Source: Brachynemurus nebulosus (Eukaryota; Arthropoda; Insecta; Neuroptera; Myrmeleontidae). From it: DNA of 64,000 nt. The stretch's first letter is position 1; the number at the start of each line of letters is the position of its first letter. The translations under genes were made by a program, and so were the position numbers. Below the pieces are notes generated by a model. It did not search any database, was not told the origin of the DNA, and saw only the letters and a list, made by a program, of their open reading frames with translations. Location of the stretch: positions 8,891,527-8,955,526 of the forward strand of contig JAPWDM010000013.1 in NCBI GenBank assembly GCA_035578155.1, in the 5' to 3' direction. Of this stretch, positions 12,346 through 23,858 are shown one piece after another.

Positions 12346-14383
12346 CCAGTTACATTTATAAAATTATAATTCTGGAACAGCAAAACTCAAAAATCAATAA
12401 CTTGTTTAAAGATTAAATTTTCATTATTTCGTTATTATTATTTTAATGTCAATGAATATTTTAAACACCCTTACTCAAATATTTTTAACTTTTATCCTGC
12501 ACCATAACAAGTTATATATAATCTATCATATCCCTGTTGCATCAAACCGTACGGCACCAAGCAAGGAAAAACAGGCACGACCATCCAAAAAATATTATAA
12601 GTCGAATGGTTGGCGTTGTTGGCTTTGATACGTAGGTACAATATCATGTCCCCATGACAATCTAATTAAATTTTACTTATTTAAATATTAACCAGATAAA
12701 ACCAACTTTTCTCGAACCTAACAAGAATAATTGTACCACCGAAAAAACAGTTGCGCAATAACCATTCTTCAAAACATTCATGGATATATTCTGTTTTGCA
12801 ACACAAAACGAAATTGTTGATGAATGTAGACAATTCTTATTGTTATTCAAATTTTAATATATTTTTAGAGTCATTATGATTTATTTTTGGGTTGGAGTTT
12901 ATTTTTGCAAAATTATCTTTGTCAAAACGTACAACATAGCTCTGTCTGTTTCTAGTAATAGTTTCTTGCAGCAAAATTATAAATAAATAACGATAACAGA
13001 ATATTAAAAATGTAATAAAGCAAATATTTTTGTCGTATTTTTTTGGGGGGTAAATAAAAAGGAATATGTTTTCTTTGTCATTACTTTGAGCATATTTAAT
13101 AAAACTAATTAATTTTTTTTCGTCTTTGGATGGGAAAAACATAGGAATAGCGACCGTGAAAAAAAGGGAATCCCCTTAATGATATCAAATATAAATAAAT
13201 AAAAATGTCCTTGCAATTAATTTTAATAATTCTGCATGAATATTGTATTAAGGGATCATTAAAGTGTTTATCGTAGGTATATCTAGGGTAGACATAGAAA
13301 AATTTCAGCGACAATTCTTCAAGCCATCTATCTTAATATTTTTAAAAGTAATATAGAATCTCTTCATCGAAATTCTCAGTCCAGTGGAGCACCGTAATCG
13401 GAATTCACAATGGAAAATGACGAAGAACCTCTGAAAACGCTTTTCCCAAATTTTTAAACTACTCTAAAACATATAACATTTTTAAAAAAAAAAAAAAGTA
13501 AAAATTCATATACTGACAAAATAAAAATTCAAATTTAAGTAATTAACTTGTGTGATTGTGTAATTTACCATCAAAATAAAATTCGCCAAGTGCGTGCCGG
13601 ACACGCATTATCACAGTTACGTGGTCAATAGCTAATTTTTCACAATTTTTAGGATAAATGTAGGAAATTTAATAGTACGTATCGACTACTATTACTACTA
13701 GAACCACGTATGTCGATTTTTCACTGTTTTGAGATAATTGACCCAAACAATATTTTCAACCGGTTTGGAAAAGTTTCATTGCTTAATAGCCCCCCGCCAA
13801 CCCTTTAAAGGCTAGGTCGAATCCAAAATTTGACCCTACTTTTATAGTATTGTTGCCCCATTTTGTCAGTATTACTTCCACTGTAATTATGAAAACTTTT
13901 AAAGTAACAGAGAATTATCTAATTTTGTGAGATACGAGGTACTGCATTCAATTATGTCAAAATAGTATTTTTAACAGATGGTAGTATTGCCGTCTACCGT
14001 AGAAGACCATTAGATAACGACACAAAAATAGACTGATATAATACAGGTATCTATATTGTATACATAGAGTGCCATCTCGTTGCGTCGGTATGTAGGCCTA
14101 ATTGTGTCGGTATAATATCGATTTAGGTATGTTGGTATGTATGGATTTTAATGAGATATATCTTACCATCACGTGCTGCCACCAAAATCCGTCCAAAAAC
14201 GATGGGTCATTTTTTTAACTAAAAATAATTCAAGAGCAAACATACTACAACGATTTAGTGGTGCACTGATAATGTACGTTTGAAGGAAACATATTTCACT
14301 GCCTAACTTTTTTTAGTGGAAAGCGCCACCGATGGGTATAGGAAATTAATGATCACTTATGAAGACTTATGAGTGAATGCATA
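12346..14383. other. AT-rich spacer
   Basis: No gene. A short ACGTGGT(C/T)AATAGCTA block at about 13620 recurs at about 62878, so an old repeat may be present. Minus-strand frames at 12843-13314 are AT-driven. Confidence 0.45.
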
Positions 14384-14413
14384 AGTTACGTGGTTTTTCA
14401 GGACCACGTAACT
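14384..14413. other. perfect 11-bp-stem hairpin
   Basis: AGTTACGTGGT (14384-14394) is complementary to ACCACGTAACT (14403-14413) around an 8-nt loop. It may be the relic of a short inverted element; no larger structure was found. Confidence 0.6.
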
Positions 14414-14535
14414 AAAAAGAAAAAAAAAGATTTTTAATATTTTTTATATTTTGTACCATAGTTTTAGTAACAAAATTGATAAATTAAAATGTATTCGTAA
14501 GTTTTAATAAAAAACAAAAAAAAAATTATTGAAAT

Positions 14536-14620
14536 TACATACACTGGGATTTAAACCCGATACCCCACTATCCATAGGTGTGGATAGCAAATGTTACTCT
14601 AACCGCTGAACTATGCACAA
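14536..14620 (-). pseudogene. tRNA-like sequence (SINE head or tRNA pseudogene)
   Basis: On the minus strand a TAGTTCAGCGGTTAGAGTA A-box and a GGGTTTAAATCCC B-box-like stem are spaced as in a tRNA. An extra GCTATCC.../GGATAG-type stem lies between them. Acceptor pairing is weak. I read it as a tRNA-derived repeat or pseudogene. Confidence 0.5.
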
Positions 14621-15314
14621 GCTCGAAACTAAATAAATTGTATTTATATGTAACTTAAATATTTTTCTCTAAATTTTAAATGAAAATATTTCCGGTGGTT
14701 TTGAGAACTTAACCTTAATATTGTACATAATACTTTACTAGTAGACGAAAACCGATCGAGATCGGTGAAACGCATCTCTGGACCCCTCCTTGTTAATCAG
14801 ACCTGCACTTAATAATTTCAACTAACTCACTTGAGTTCTATCAATAAAATTATAATTATGGTGACCATTCGTACTTTGGGTTTATTTTTTCTTCAAAATA
14901 TAGTAACAAATAATTCATTACTAACTAACAATTTCGATGGAAAATCTTGCTAAAAATAGTTCCCAATATCTGTCCTACATGATTAGTGTCACAGTCAGTA
15001 ATATTGACAAAACTTTTACAAATCGTTTCACAACCAAACTTTAAATAATATAGTAATCAAAATTTAATTACATGGAATTCGATTAAACAATTCTAAATAA
15101 TTAAATTTAAAAGCCTTTTCTATTTTCCGCTTGAGTTGTGATGGTGGAAAATTGATTGATAATATTTATTTTCGCCAATTATTCAAAAACACATAATCGT
15201 TCACTAAAACATAGTCTCTAGAAATAACGTAGACAGAAAACAAGTGATTGAATGAGTAATTCGTTGTTATAATCAATTTTACTTAAATTTAACCATGATT
15301 CATCACTTATAAAT

Positions 15315-15840
15315 TTAAGGTAGTTGGTCGATAAAACGATTTTTTCAAAGGATTTTAACGAAACTTCTCTAGATATTTATTTAATTCAAAATACCAATAA
15401 TAGGAGCCCTTAATGAAAAAAAAAAATTGACCACCCCAATTTTAAGAAAAATGGTTTCCAAGTTTTGTAATTTTAACACGGGTTCTTATGGGAAAACTCT
15501 ATTTTTTTAAATAAAATGAAAACGTGTCAAAGGAATTTGATAAAAATTTAATATGTTATAAAATACAAAGTTACAAACCATATTTAATAAGAAATAAAAA
15601 TTATTCACCACGCCGTTTTTAAAATATAATTTATAAACATCATTTTACAACGTTTTTAAAACACTTTTTCAACTATATTTTTATATTGCTACAACATAAG
15701 CGCGCGGAAATTCAAAAAAACAAGTGGTATACAAATATAATCATTGAAGAGTATACATTATTTAATTTTTGATAAAAGAAAATTTTTTTTGAGATAAAAT
15801 TTTGTATCTGACTATCTTAGAGCAACTACATTCAAGAATT
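15315..15840 (+). repeat. dispersed repeat R1, uninterrupted copy
   Basis: It begins TTAAGGTAGTTGGTCGATAA and runs through the AACACGGG(T/C)TCTTATGG block to the CTACAACATAAGCGC and ACTATCT(T/C)AGAGCAACTAC blocks without interruption. It serves as reference for the 10.97 and 9.5 kb copies. Confidence 0.8.
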
Positions 15841-16704
15841 TCCATTTTCTTCGCTGTATCTCTTTCATTCTTGCACTTGCGTAAATTTTAAATTTGCAGT
15901 TTGTTTTTAGAAAAGAATAGAAAGAGTTGATTTGTTTCGAATAAAAGAATTATTTAATTCTTTAAAGATGACTCATGGTCAATTGTATTTGAAATTGGGT
16001 ATACATATGTCTTTATCTAATCAATACATCTCATATATATGGTGTTTTCTCATATCAATCAAAATTCTAATTTTCTAGATACCAATACAAACTCACTAGC
16101 TCACAATCTATGTAATGTATGTTTGTATTTCACTTGAATAGTTTTCCCGGTGGCACACGTCTCTGTTTTCTATTTGTCTGATAATAGCATGTATGAGAGT
16201 TCTTTATGCATACTTACAAACTACGATGTGTATATAGCCTAGGTTTCTCATTTATTAAAATCAATCTTAATTGAATGTAACCATTAGCGAATTTATAGTA
16301 TAGTACATGGTGTAGCAGCAGATTGGGTACATCGTAAACGAATAGATAAAACACCCATTATGTCACGGTTCCTCGGTGGCTAGAATTTTTTATAATTTCA
16401 GGAATAAAATATAGAGGGCATTTTAAATATACAACTTCCGAGACAACTAAAATAACGGAAGCATTTTAATCAATTTTAAAATACTAAAGTGTTTTTCCTC
16501 TAAAATGAAGGTTTTCGTGCGCATTTTACGTATTAGAATTTCCTGAACAATTTTGACTTTTGTATCTTCCTGTCTGTATCTTTCTGGTCCATATATGTGT
16601 CCAAAAATCCCACCAAGTGACATAATTTCGAAATTACTGGATCATTTCCGATGAAATTATTAGAAATTATTCGGATTGGTTCGTAGACGATTCCCTATCG
16701 TGAT

Positions 16705-17000
16705 CTTACCACTTTTGGTACAGAACTGCCGAAACCGTACTACTTTTGGCTCAGAACCTCTGTAACTTTGCAACTTTTAGTTCAGAACTGCTGTAACCTT
16801 ACTACTTTTGACTCAGAACCGCTGTAACCTTACTACTTTTGGCTCAGAACAACCGAAACCTTACTACTTTTGGCTCAGAATCGCTGTAACTTTACTACTT
16901 TTGGCTCAGAATCGCTGTAACTTTACTACTTTTGGTGTAAAACGGCTGTAACCATACTATGTTTGGTATAAAACTGCTGTGACCTCGCTAATTTTGGTAT
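16705..17000 (+). repeat. 31-bp minisatellite (about nine units)
   Basis: The unit TTACTACTTTTGGCTCAGAA plus CCGCTGTAACC-like sequence repeats. Successive TTACTACTT starts at 16861, 16892 and 16923 are exactly 31 bp apart. Outer units are diverged (GGTACAGAACTGC, GGTATAAAACTGC). Two or three related units occur at 10840-10930 ahead of repeat R1. Confidence 0.85.
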
Positions 17001-17044
17001 AGAAATTTGACGGATCAAATTACTGAAGGAGTAAATCGACATTG

Positions 17045-18090
17045 GCTAACAGTGACTCCAAAGTAACTTACCTTCAATTTTGAAAAAATTTTTCTGTAGA
17101 TGCAATGATAGTAGTTTAATTGATAAAGTTAATACATTTTCTAGATATTTTTAAATGAATATCGTAATATATATTGGTAAAATTGTGATTCTTGGCTCTG
17201 TGAAATGTAAAACTCCACGACAAATTTTGATTTCATTAAATGAATCAATTACTGTCTTTCAAAGGTCGTAATTTAGTTTTTGATTGTACACAATCAAGTA
17301 GCGGAGTTGAGCTCGGTTTCCGGTGTTGTACAAATGTCTGCACCCAAGAGCAGAATACGTTCCGTTTGTGTTATTTATGGTATTGGGTAACTACGGATAC
17401 CTGCAGACAAAATCTCGTTACTTTTTCCGAAGTGTCTCCGTCGAAAACCTTGATGTAATTTTAAAATTAAAACTTAAAATTATCCATACGATAATTTATA
17501 ATATTATATTCGAAACAAATTCCAATTCAATCAATCAATTACCATTCCCCCCACACTCCGACTCACTTCAAAATGATGACGTTCAAAGTGTCAAAACAAA
17601 AATGTCCGAAAAGCATCACTTTGATTTATCTAATTATTAGAACATATGATTTATTGGTCAATAATGTACCCACCGGACTATCTATTAATATGTCCAAGTC
17701 AGTATCATTCAGTATCGGTCAACATCATATGTCTACAACAGCATAAATATTACTGAATGCATCTATTTTCATCTATGGTTGTAAATATCTGAATATACCT
17801 ATTCCCTATAATATGTCTATGTAAATGAGAAGAGGTTTGTTCCAAAACGAACATGTATGTATGTATAATTGTATGGAACAAACCTAGGAGCTAGTATAGT
17901 ATGCGATCTATCAACTTGTCCCAATCGAAATCTTCAATTTTTATATTTTTAACCGGGAATATCTGGTAGTTTGGGGTTCCAAAGGAACATCTCGCAACGC
18001 TCGTCAAGTACGTTTGTCTGTCCATTCGTCTGTCCGTCTGGCACCCAGCCATAATTGATACCTATTACAGGTGTAGATCTCAATTAATAT
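17045..18090. other. spacer, nothing identified
   Basis: Two overlapping frames at 17240-17640 lack domains or splice context that I can support. Confidence 0.4.
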
Positions 18091-18225
18091 ACAGGGTGTA
18101 AAACAAATAACTCTCGTCCTTCTATGGGGTGACTCATAGCACCCTGTGGACACTAAAACCGCAGGAATTTTTTCGGAATTGACAGTCGCGTCACCCCTCA
18201 AAAGGATAAGAGTTATTTCCCTTAC

Positions 18226-18230
<5 letters not shown>
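18091..18230 (+). mobile_element. ACAGGGTGT MITE, copy 1
   Basis: A 140-bp element with ends ACAGGGTGTAA and TTACACCCT, directly followed by (TA)n. Internal landmarks are CTCTCGTCC, GGGGTGACTC and CACTAAAACCGCAGGAA. Confidence 0.8.
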
Positions 18231-18302
<72 letters not shown>

Positions 18303-18318
18303 ATATATATATATATAT
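18231..18318 (+). repeat. (TA)n microsatellite between two inverted MITEs
   Basis: About 44 TA units with a few GTA interruptions near the right side. Confidence 0.95.
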
Positions 18319-18454
18319 ACAGGGTGTAATAACTCTTATCCTTTTGAGGGGTGACGCGACTGTTAATTCCGGAAAAATTCCTGCGGTTTTAGTGTCTACA
18401 GAGTGCTATGAGTCACCCCAGAAAAGGACGAGAGTTATTTATTATACACCCTGT
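18319..18454 (-). mobile_element. ACAGGGTGT MITE, copy 2 (inverted relative to copy 1)
   Basis: A 136-bp copy of the same element in opposite orientation, with complete ends ACAGGGTGTAA and TACACCCTGT flanked by TA on both sides. The pair forms a giant imperfect palindrome around the TA tract. Confidence 0.8.
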
Positions 18455-19530
18455 ATAGCAATACAATTCTTTCTTGATTTCTTGAGGTACTTTTCCGTAT
18501 GGGGTTCTTTTTAATCCCTGTTTGCGAAATTTCAAAGTGCGGTATTTTAACCCCCTATCCGTAATTTTGAAACTGTTGATCCAAAATATCTGAAAATATT
18601 GTAGACACTAGCACTTACTAAAATCATTCGATTAAAATTATTCCAGCTAAGTTGTATCGGTAACTTTTGGTGATGTATGCAACCAAATTTTCGAAAATTC
18701 AAAAAATAGTTTAAAGTAGAAAAAATGGTCCTCAGTGAATAAAATTTTGTACCTACCGAGCTATGTTTTAGTACTGGAAAACATCTCTCAAAAATTAAAT
18801 TCCCGGTAAGCCCCGGAAATACTGGAAAATTAAAAAAAATTTCTGTTTTCCATAAATGACTTCTTGTAATCTCATTTATCTAATTTTAGTGAAGAGAACA
18901 ATTAATTGAAGCGAGAATTCTGCCAATCCGTAAAACGTATGTTTAACTTCATTACTACTCAAGAAACAAAAAAAAATAAGAAGAAAACTGATCAATTTTC
19001 TCTGCTTCCATATACAGTATATAATTTTTTTTTGCATCAGAGTAAATTTGTCATAATAAAACTATTTCTGTGATAGAACCACGTTAATTAATTTATATAA
19101 ATACTTTTTCAGGTAACACCTTTTGAATTCAACAGACAAAAATTTAGGCAGACGGCGTACTATAACAGTACCCAAAACTCTTCTCCGGAATAGTATATCA
19201 TATCCATCACTCGTATGGTGATCATATAAGTGATATAGGTGGTATATGTTTAGTACCTACTGTAGGTATATTTATACGTTTGTTTACAAAACTCATTCAC
19301 TGAAGCACAAATCATCGATGATTTACACAACAAATAACAGTAATTAATTGTTTGGAAAAGATAACGTGTTCAACAACTACATATAAACACATATAGGTAC
19401 GTGTGTGAGTGCATTTGTATGTATATGAATATGAGTAATAGATACATATACATATAAAGTATTGGAAGTACTAAAAGGACGGTAGTTATGTAATTATAGT
19501 TGTTGATTGTTATATAATTGTAAAAGAAAC

Positions 19531-19571
19531 ATCTAGTTACCCAACGCTTTGGACTAGTAGGGTAACTAGAT
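19531..19571. other. 12-bp-stem hairpin
   Basis: ATCTAGTTACCC (19531-19542) is perfectly complementary to GGGTAACTAGAT (19560-19571). Confidence 0.6.
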
Positions 19572-19822
19572 TCATTGCCGCCTGAAGAAATTTTGATCCA
19601 AGCGTCCCTCTTGATTCGTATATGAACTGCTAACTGTAGAAAGGTAACAAGTCCATAAAATAAAATTTTACAGGAGATGAAAAAACGTTTTACTTGGAAC
19701 CCTTCTTACAAACTAATGAAATTTTATTTTTTAAATATTGTTAGTGATTAGCTGATTAAAATATTTGTAAAAGATTTAATTTTTTTATGCGTAATTATTT
19801 AAAAAAAAAATGTTTTGTTTTT

Positions 19823-20499
19823 GGACTTGTTCCCTTTCTGCAGTAAACAAAATTTATATTTAATAAAAAACGCTTTTTATGAAATAAACAATTTATTTCT
19901 TATACAAAAATAGTATTTACATGATAAAATATAATATTTAACTAAAATAACCTATCTCGTAAAAAGAAATTAAAACAAAAACGGTCATAAAACTTCTTAA
20001 ACAGTATTACACTCGGTCTGCTTCCCTTGTTGCAGCTACGGTTACCGGCCAGGACGTTAAAGCCTATTTTGTCAGCAGGAATGTAGACCAGAGTCAATTT
20101 TGGAATTTAAGATAATAATAACTAAGTCACTTTAAAATATTTAAAGCATAAATTCAACAATACTCGATTAAAGCTCACCAACGTGTATGCGTAGTGCAAG
20201 CAACGTTATTAAATTATTATATCGGGATATATAACTATACTAGCTATATAAAAAAAATTAATAAAAATAATTAATTAATCAAATTAAGTAAATAAATAGT
20301 TGGCTTAAGAAAAGTCGATTGAATGTGTGTAATGTTTATATTTTTATTATTATTATTATTAGACATCTGTTGATAGTGTTAGAAATAAATCCTATTACTA
20401 TTCTATTACTAATAACTATTAAGCATGATAAGAAAGAAAAAATATTCTTATAAATTTAAAAAAAAATTAAATTGTTTAGTGCAGGAAGGGAACAAGTCC
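19823..20499. mobile_element. 677-bp TIR element, GGACTTGTTCCC ends
   Basis: GGACTTGTTCCCTTTCTGCA at 19823 is complementary to the block ending AACAAGTCC at 20499, giving an imperfect TIR of about 27 bp. Shorter AACAAGTCC and GACAAGTCC words sit just outside on each side. No coding sequence was identified. Confidence 0.6.
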
Positions 20500-20504
20500 T
20501 GGAC

Positions 20505-20700
20505 AAGTCCATGACCAAAAACCACATATGTAAATTAAAAATCACAAAGTGATTGAAAAAATTATCCGGATCGGCCGGGAATCGAACCCAGGATCTCCTG
20601 GTAACTAGCCAGGTGTGCTATCCATTACACCATCGATCCTTTGCTCGACAGGCGCCCGACACAGACAACATTCAATCACTTATGTGTATGTACTCTTTGT
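20505..20700 (-). mobile_element. SINE with tRNA-like head, minus strand
   Basis: On the minus strand the order is a CTTTGC-type leader, a 72-nt tRNA-like head (20568-20639), then a body GGATAATTTTTTCAATCAC. The head has a GGATCGA/CCGATCC acceptor with one mismatch, a D-arm TGTAATGGATAGCA, an anticodon arm CCTGG-CTAGTTA-CCAGG (anticodon AGT) and a perfect GGTTCGATTCC B-box. There is no sign of a standalone tRNA gene; the flanks match the 51.9-kb copy. Confidence 0.75.
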
Positions 20701-21421
20701 AATGCGAGAAACAGTTTGTCGTAGATCAGGACATTTTTTCCGAATTATTACCCAAAACTATATAAATTTAATTACAAAAATACTAAATTACGTAATCAAA
20801 TTCACATTTCCACACCTGGTAAATACTGTAATAGTTATGAATATGTATTGATTCCTATCAATCGATACCAACGTTTACATTTGAATAAATGCCATAAAAT
20901 AACATGATAGTTATATAACTCATCATCATCATAATCAGTTTCTGTATTCATCAGTAGTTGCTATAATAATGGTAACTATTTTGACACGCTCTCAACATTA
21001 GCTATCAACATTTATTTAAGAAATTAGCAAATGTTATTTTGCTAATAATAACTTGAACAATGGTGTTCAAAATGAAAACATCAATCTCAATAATAGAGTT
21101 TACCGGTGTTGTCGATTCAATAATCTATTTGTCTGGAATAATTTTGTTCATTTGAACGAGAATGGCGCATTGAAAGTGGGTAATAATTGACATTTTGTTA
21201 TGACCTCTATCATTATTTTAATTATATAAATATGTTTATTGAATTATTATTACCGAAACATTATTCTCTTATTTTCTGACTTATACAATACAAATGATAT
21301 TAAGATATTGAAATTGTATGAGATTAAATCAAAAGCACTTTACAACCTTTTTAAGGCGGTACGACCAATCGAATTCACGATCGTTAGCAGCTGAAATAAT
21401 AAATTAAATCAAATTTTAAAA

Positions 21422-21600
21422 TCTATACATATAATAAAACTGTAAATCTGTCTCTGTCTGTCTGTCTGTTCACGCATCACGTAAAAACTACTAGACGGAT
21501 TTTAATGAAATTTGGTGTGATGATAACTTATTACCTGGGTCAACATCTAAGATACTTTTTATTCCGGGAAAATGTCTCATTCCCACGGGAAAATGGAAAA
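21422..21600 (+). mobile_element. Helitron-like 5' end, truncated
   Basis: It starts TCTATACATATAATAAAACT after an A, then has a CTGTCTG run and AACTACTAGACGGATTTTAA. These match the 5' part of the complete element at 60292-60763 (minus strand). A convincing 3' hairpin with CTAG was not found downstream. Confidence 0.6.
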
Positions 21601-23454
21601 ACTATTTTGAGCATCTACACACATTACGTCAATTTACATAGTTCATAAAAAATTTTATAACTATAGTAACAAAAATTGTAAATAAATTTTGTAGTTTGGA
21701 AATTTTTCTGAATTTTAAATCAAAAACATCAAAGGGTGTAATTAGCATAAGTCTTAAGTTCATAATGATGAAAACACAGATTTAAATACTTTTTTTTTGT
21801 GTCTCCAAAAATTGGGACTTTTCAGATACGAGGTAGAGAAAGAGTACGCGCGAATTATACCTTCCCCGTTCCGTCGTGGGTAATATATAAATTAGAATGT
21901 GTAAAATGTGATCCTAATACAGTCCCCAGTTCCCAGTTAACGTAATTACGTAAACCTTTTAGAATCCGAAAATGTAGTAAAATGATTACTTAACAGAACA
22001 AGAAAATAAAATAGTAAGTTCTAATTATTCAGTTTTAAACACAACCGTATCGAAGGGGTCAGTAAAGTTAAGTATGGCTACTATAATTATTGACAGAAAA
22101 AAACCCATTTAAATTTCTCAGTTCTTTCTCTTCTTTATTTTCCATTTGTAAAAAAAAAAATAAGATCCCTTTTTTTCATTCTCCAAATTACTATTTACTT
22201 TTTACTTTATAAAAAAGTCTCATCTTTCAATACACAATTGCACACCAACAATCAACTCAGAAAGAAAAGAGTTAGTTGAACCATAATTAGAAAAAAAATA
22301 AAAATCACCCTCACATTTTAAATCGGGCGTTCCCGGCCCCGTACACACGTGTCTTTTGATTTTGAATACAATAAAAATAAATATGAATGCAGTTAGAGAC
22401 AAATCAAACTGCGAATGTGTATGAATATCGCAGCATACCTAAGTACCAACATTTAACAATTGATAATTGAAAGTGAAAGAGGGGTCCGTTTGATTATTTC
22501 ATCATATTTTTTACTCCCCAATGAGTACTTGTGCAATACCCTCCACTCCAAGTTCTTGTATTTATTGTGTTATTTGTACATATATACCAATTTACTTGGT
22601 AACACAATTATCAACCAAATGATTTTCACATTAAAACAAATTTTCCATCTCCATTTTCTCGCGCCAACGAACTTTTTGAAATGTATAGTTGTGTAGATGT
22701 AAGAAAGATAGCGTGCTTTTGTTGCTATGTTCACATCAGATAAATTAAAATATTATGCCTGATTTCAAGACTATAGAAAAGTTTCAGATTTCACCTCAAA
22801 TAATATCAAGGGGGAGAACTTTTTGATGTATATTGTGAAGAAATTCCTTTATAGGGTTCACATACCCCCCCTCCATAATTTCTACATTTTTCGGCCTATG
22901 AATATATAGTAAAAACATTTTTTCTACTCCTGTTGAAGAAAACACTCATTATATATCTGTTAATTGTTGAGAAAGTTAAGCATTATTCAAAGGTGTGGAA
23001 GAATGATCATTACTCAATACCTTTTTGACCAATGAATTTAGTATCTGTTAATTTAGTATTAAGTTAATTTAGTAAATGTTGCGTAGTAACGTTCAAGTAA
23101 ACAAAGTAGTTTATATTTTGTTTTGATCGTTTTATACATATTATACAAACATTTAAGGAAATTAGAAATAGATTAAAAATTTGATTTAAAATTTCTTTCA
23201 ATTTTCGGCAAGCTCGGCTCGTGTCGCTATGTCATCTTCGTGAGTAATAGTTATCATTACGAGCTCGTTGAATAAAATACTATTTTTCTTAATTTCTGGA
23301 AATATTTTTCCGCATTGAATAGTGTGTATGAAAATTGATATCAAATGTATTTAGTATTGGTATAATTTCAAAGTCAATTTTGTGTCTTCCGTATTTTTCT
23401 TATTGGCTTCGCACGTTCAGCTATAACCGTGACTTGTTTAATAAAGCTATCCAT
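21600..23454. other. AT-rich spacer
   Basis: No gene or clear repeat boundary recognised. A pyrimidine/C-rich patch lies at about 22860. Confidence 0.4.
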
Positions 23455-23693
23455 ACACTCTCAAAACGATTTCTTTGTTCAAAGATAAAATTTCTTTGAT
23501 TTTTGTTTTTTTGAATCAAAAAAATATTTCTTTAAATCAAAGAAAAGATTTTTTGATTCAAAAAAATATTTCTTTGACTACTAAAAGAATTCAAAAAAAA
23601 ATTTCCTTGATTTAAAGAAATATTTTTTGATTTAAAGAAACAAAAATCAAAGAAATTTTTAATCTTTGAACAAAGAAATCGTTTTTAGAGTGT
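23455..23693. mobile_element. 239-bp palindromic MITE, ACACTCTCAAAACGATTTC ends
   Basis: The terminal 30 bp are inverted (ACACTCTCAAAACGATTTC... and ...GAAATCGTTTTTAGAGTGT). The interior is built of TTTCTTTGAT/ATCAAAGAAA palindromic words, so most of the element can fold on itself. TA lies at the outermost pair of each end, consistent with TA targeting. Confidence 0.8.
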
Positions 23694-23776
23694 AGAATAT
23701 ATTTATGTTTCTTCGAATCGGTTATAAGATCATCATAGAAATGTTCACTTCGGTCGTGTAGTTTCAAGCACACTCA

Positions 23777-23782
<6 letters not shown>

Positions 23783-23854
<72 letters not shown>
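23783..23854 (+). repeat. (TA)n microsatellite
   Basis: About 36 uninterrupted TA units. Confidence 0.95.

Positions 23855-23858
<4 letters not shown>

Noticed and set aside
12007..12369. 120-residue frame starting at non-repetitive-looking sequence
   Set aside because: Lies within a Helitron-like non-autonomous repeat and shows no domain.
18146..18514. 122-residue open frame
   Set aside because: Mostly translation of (TA)n as Tyr-Ile repeats inside two MITEs.
20568..20639. possible tRNA-Thr(AGT) gene on the minus strand
   Set aside because: Acceptor mismatch, an Arg-like D-arm, and flanks repeated at 51.9 kb identify it as a SINE head.
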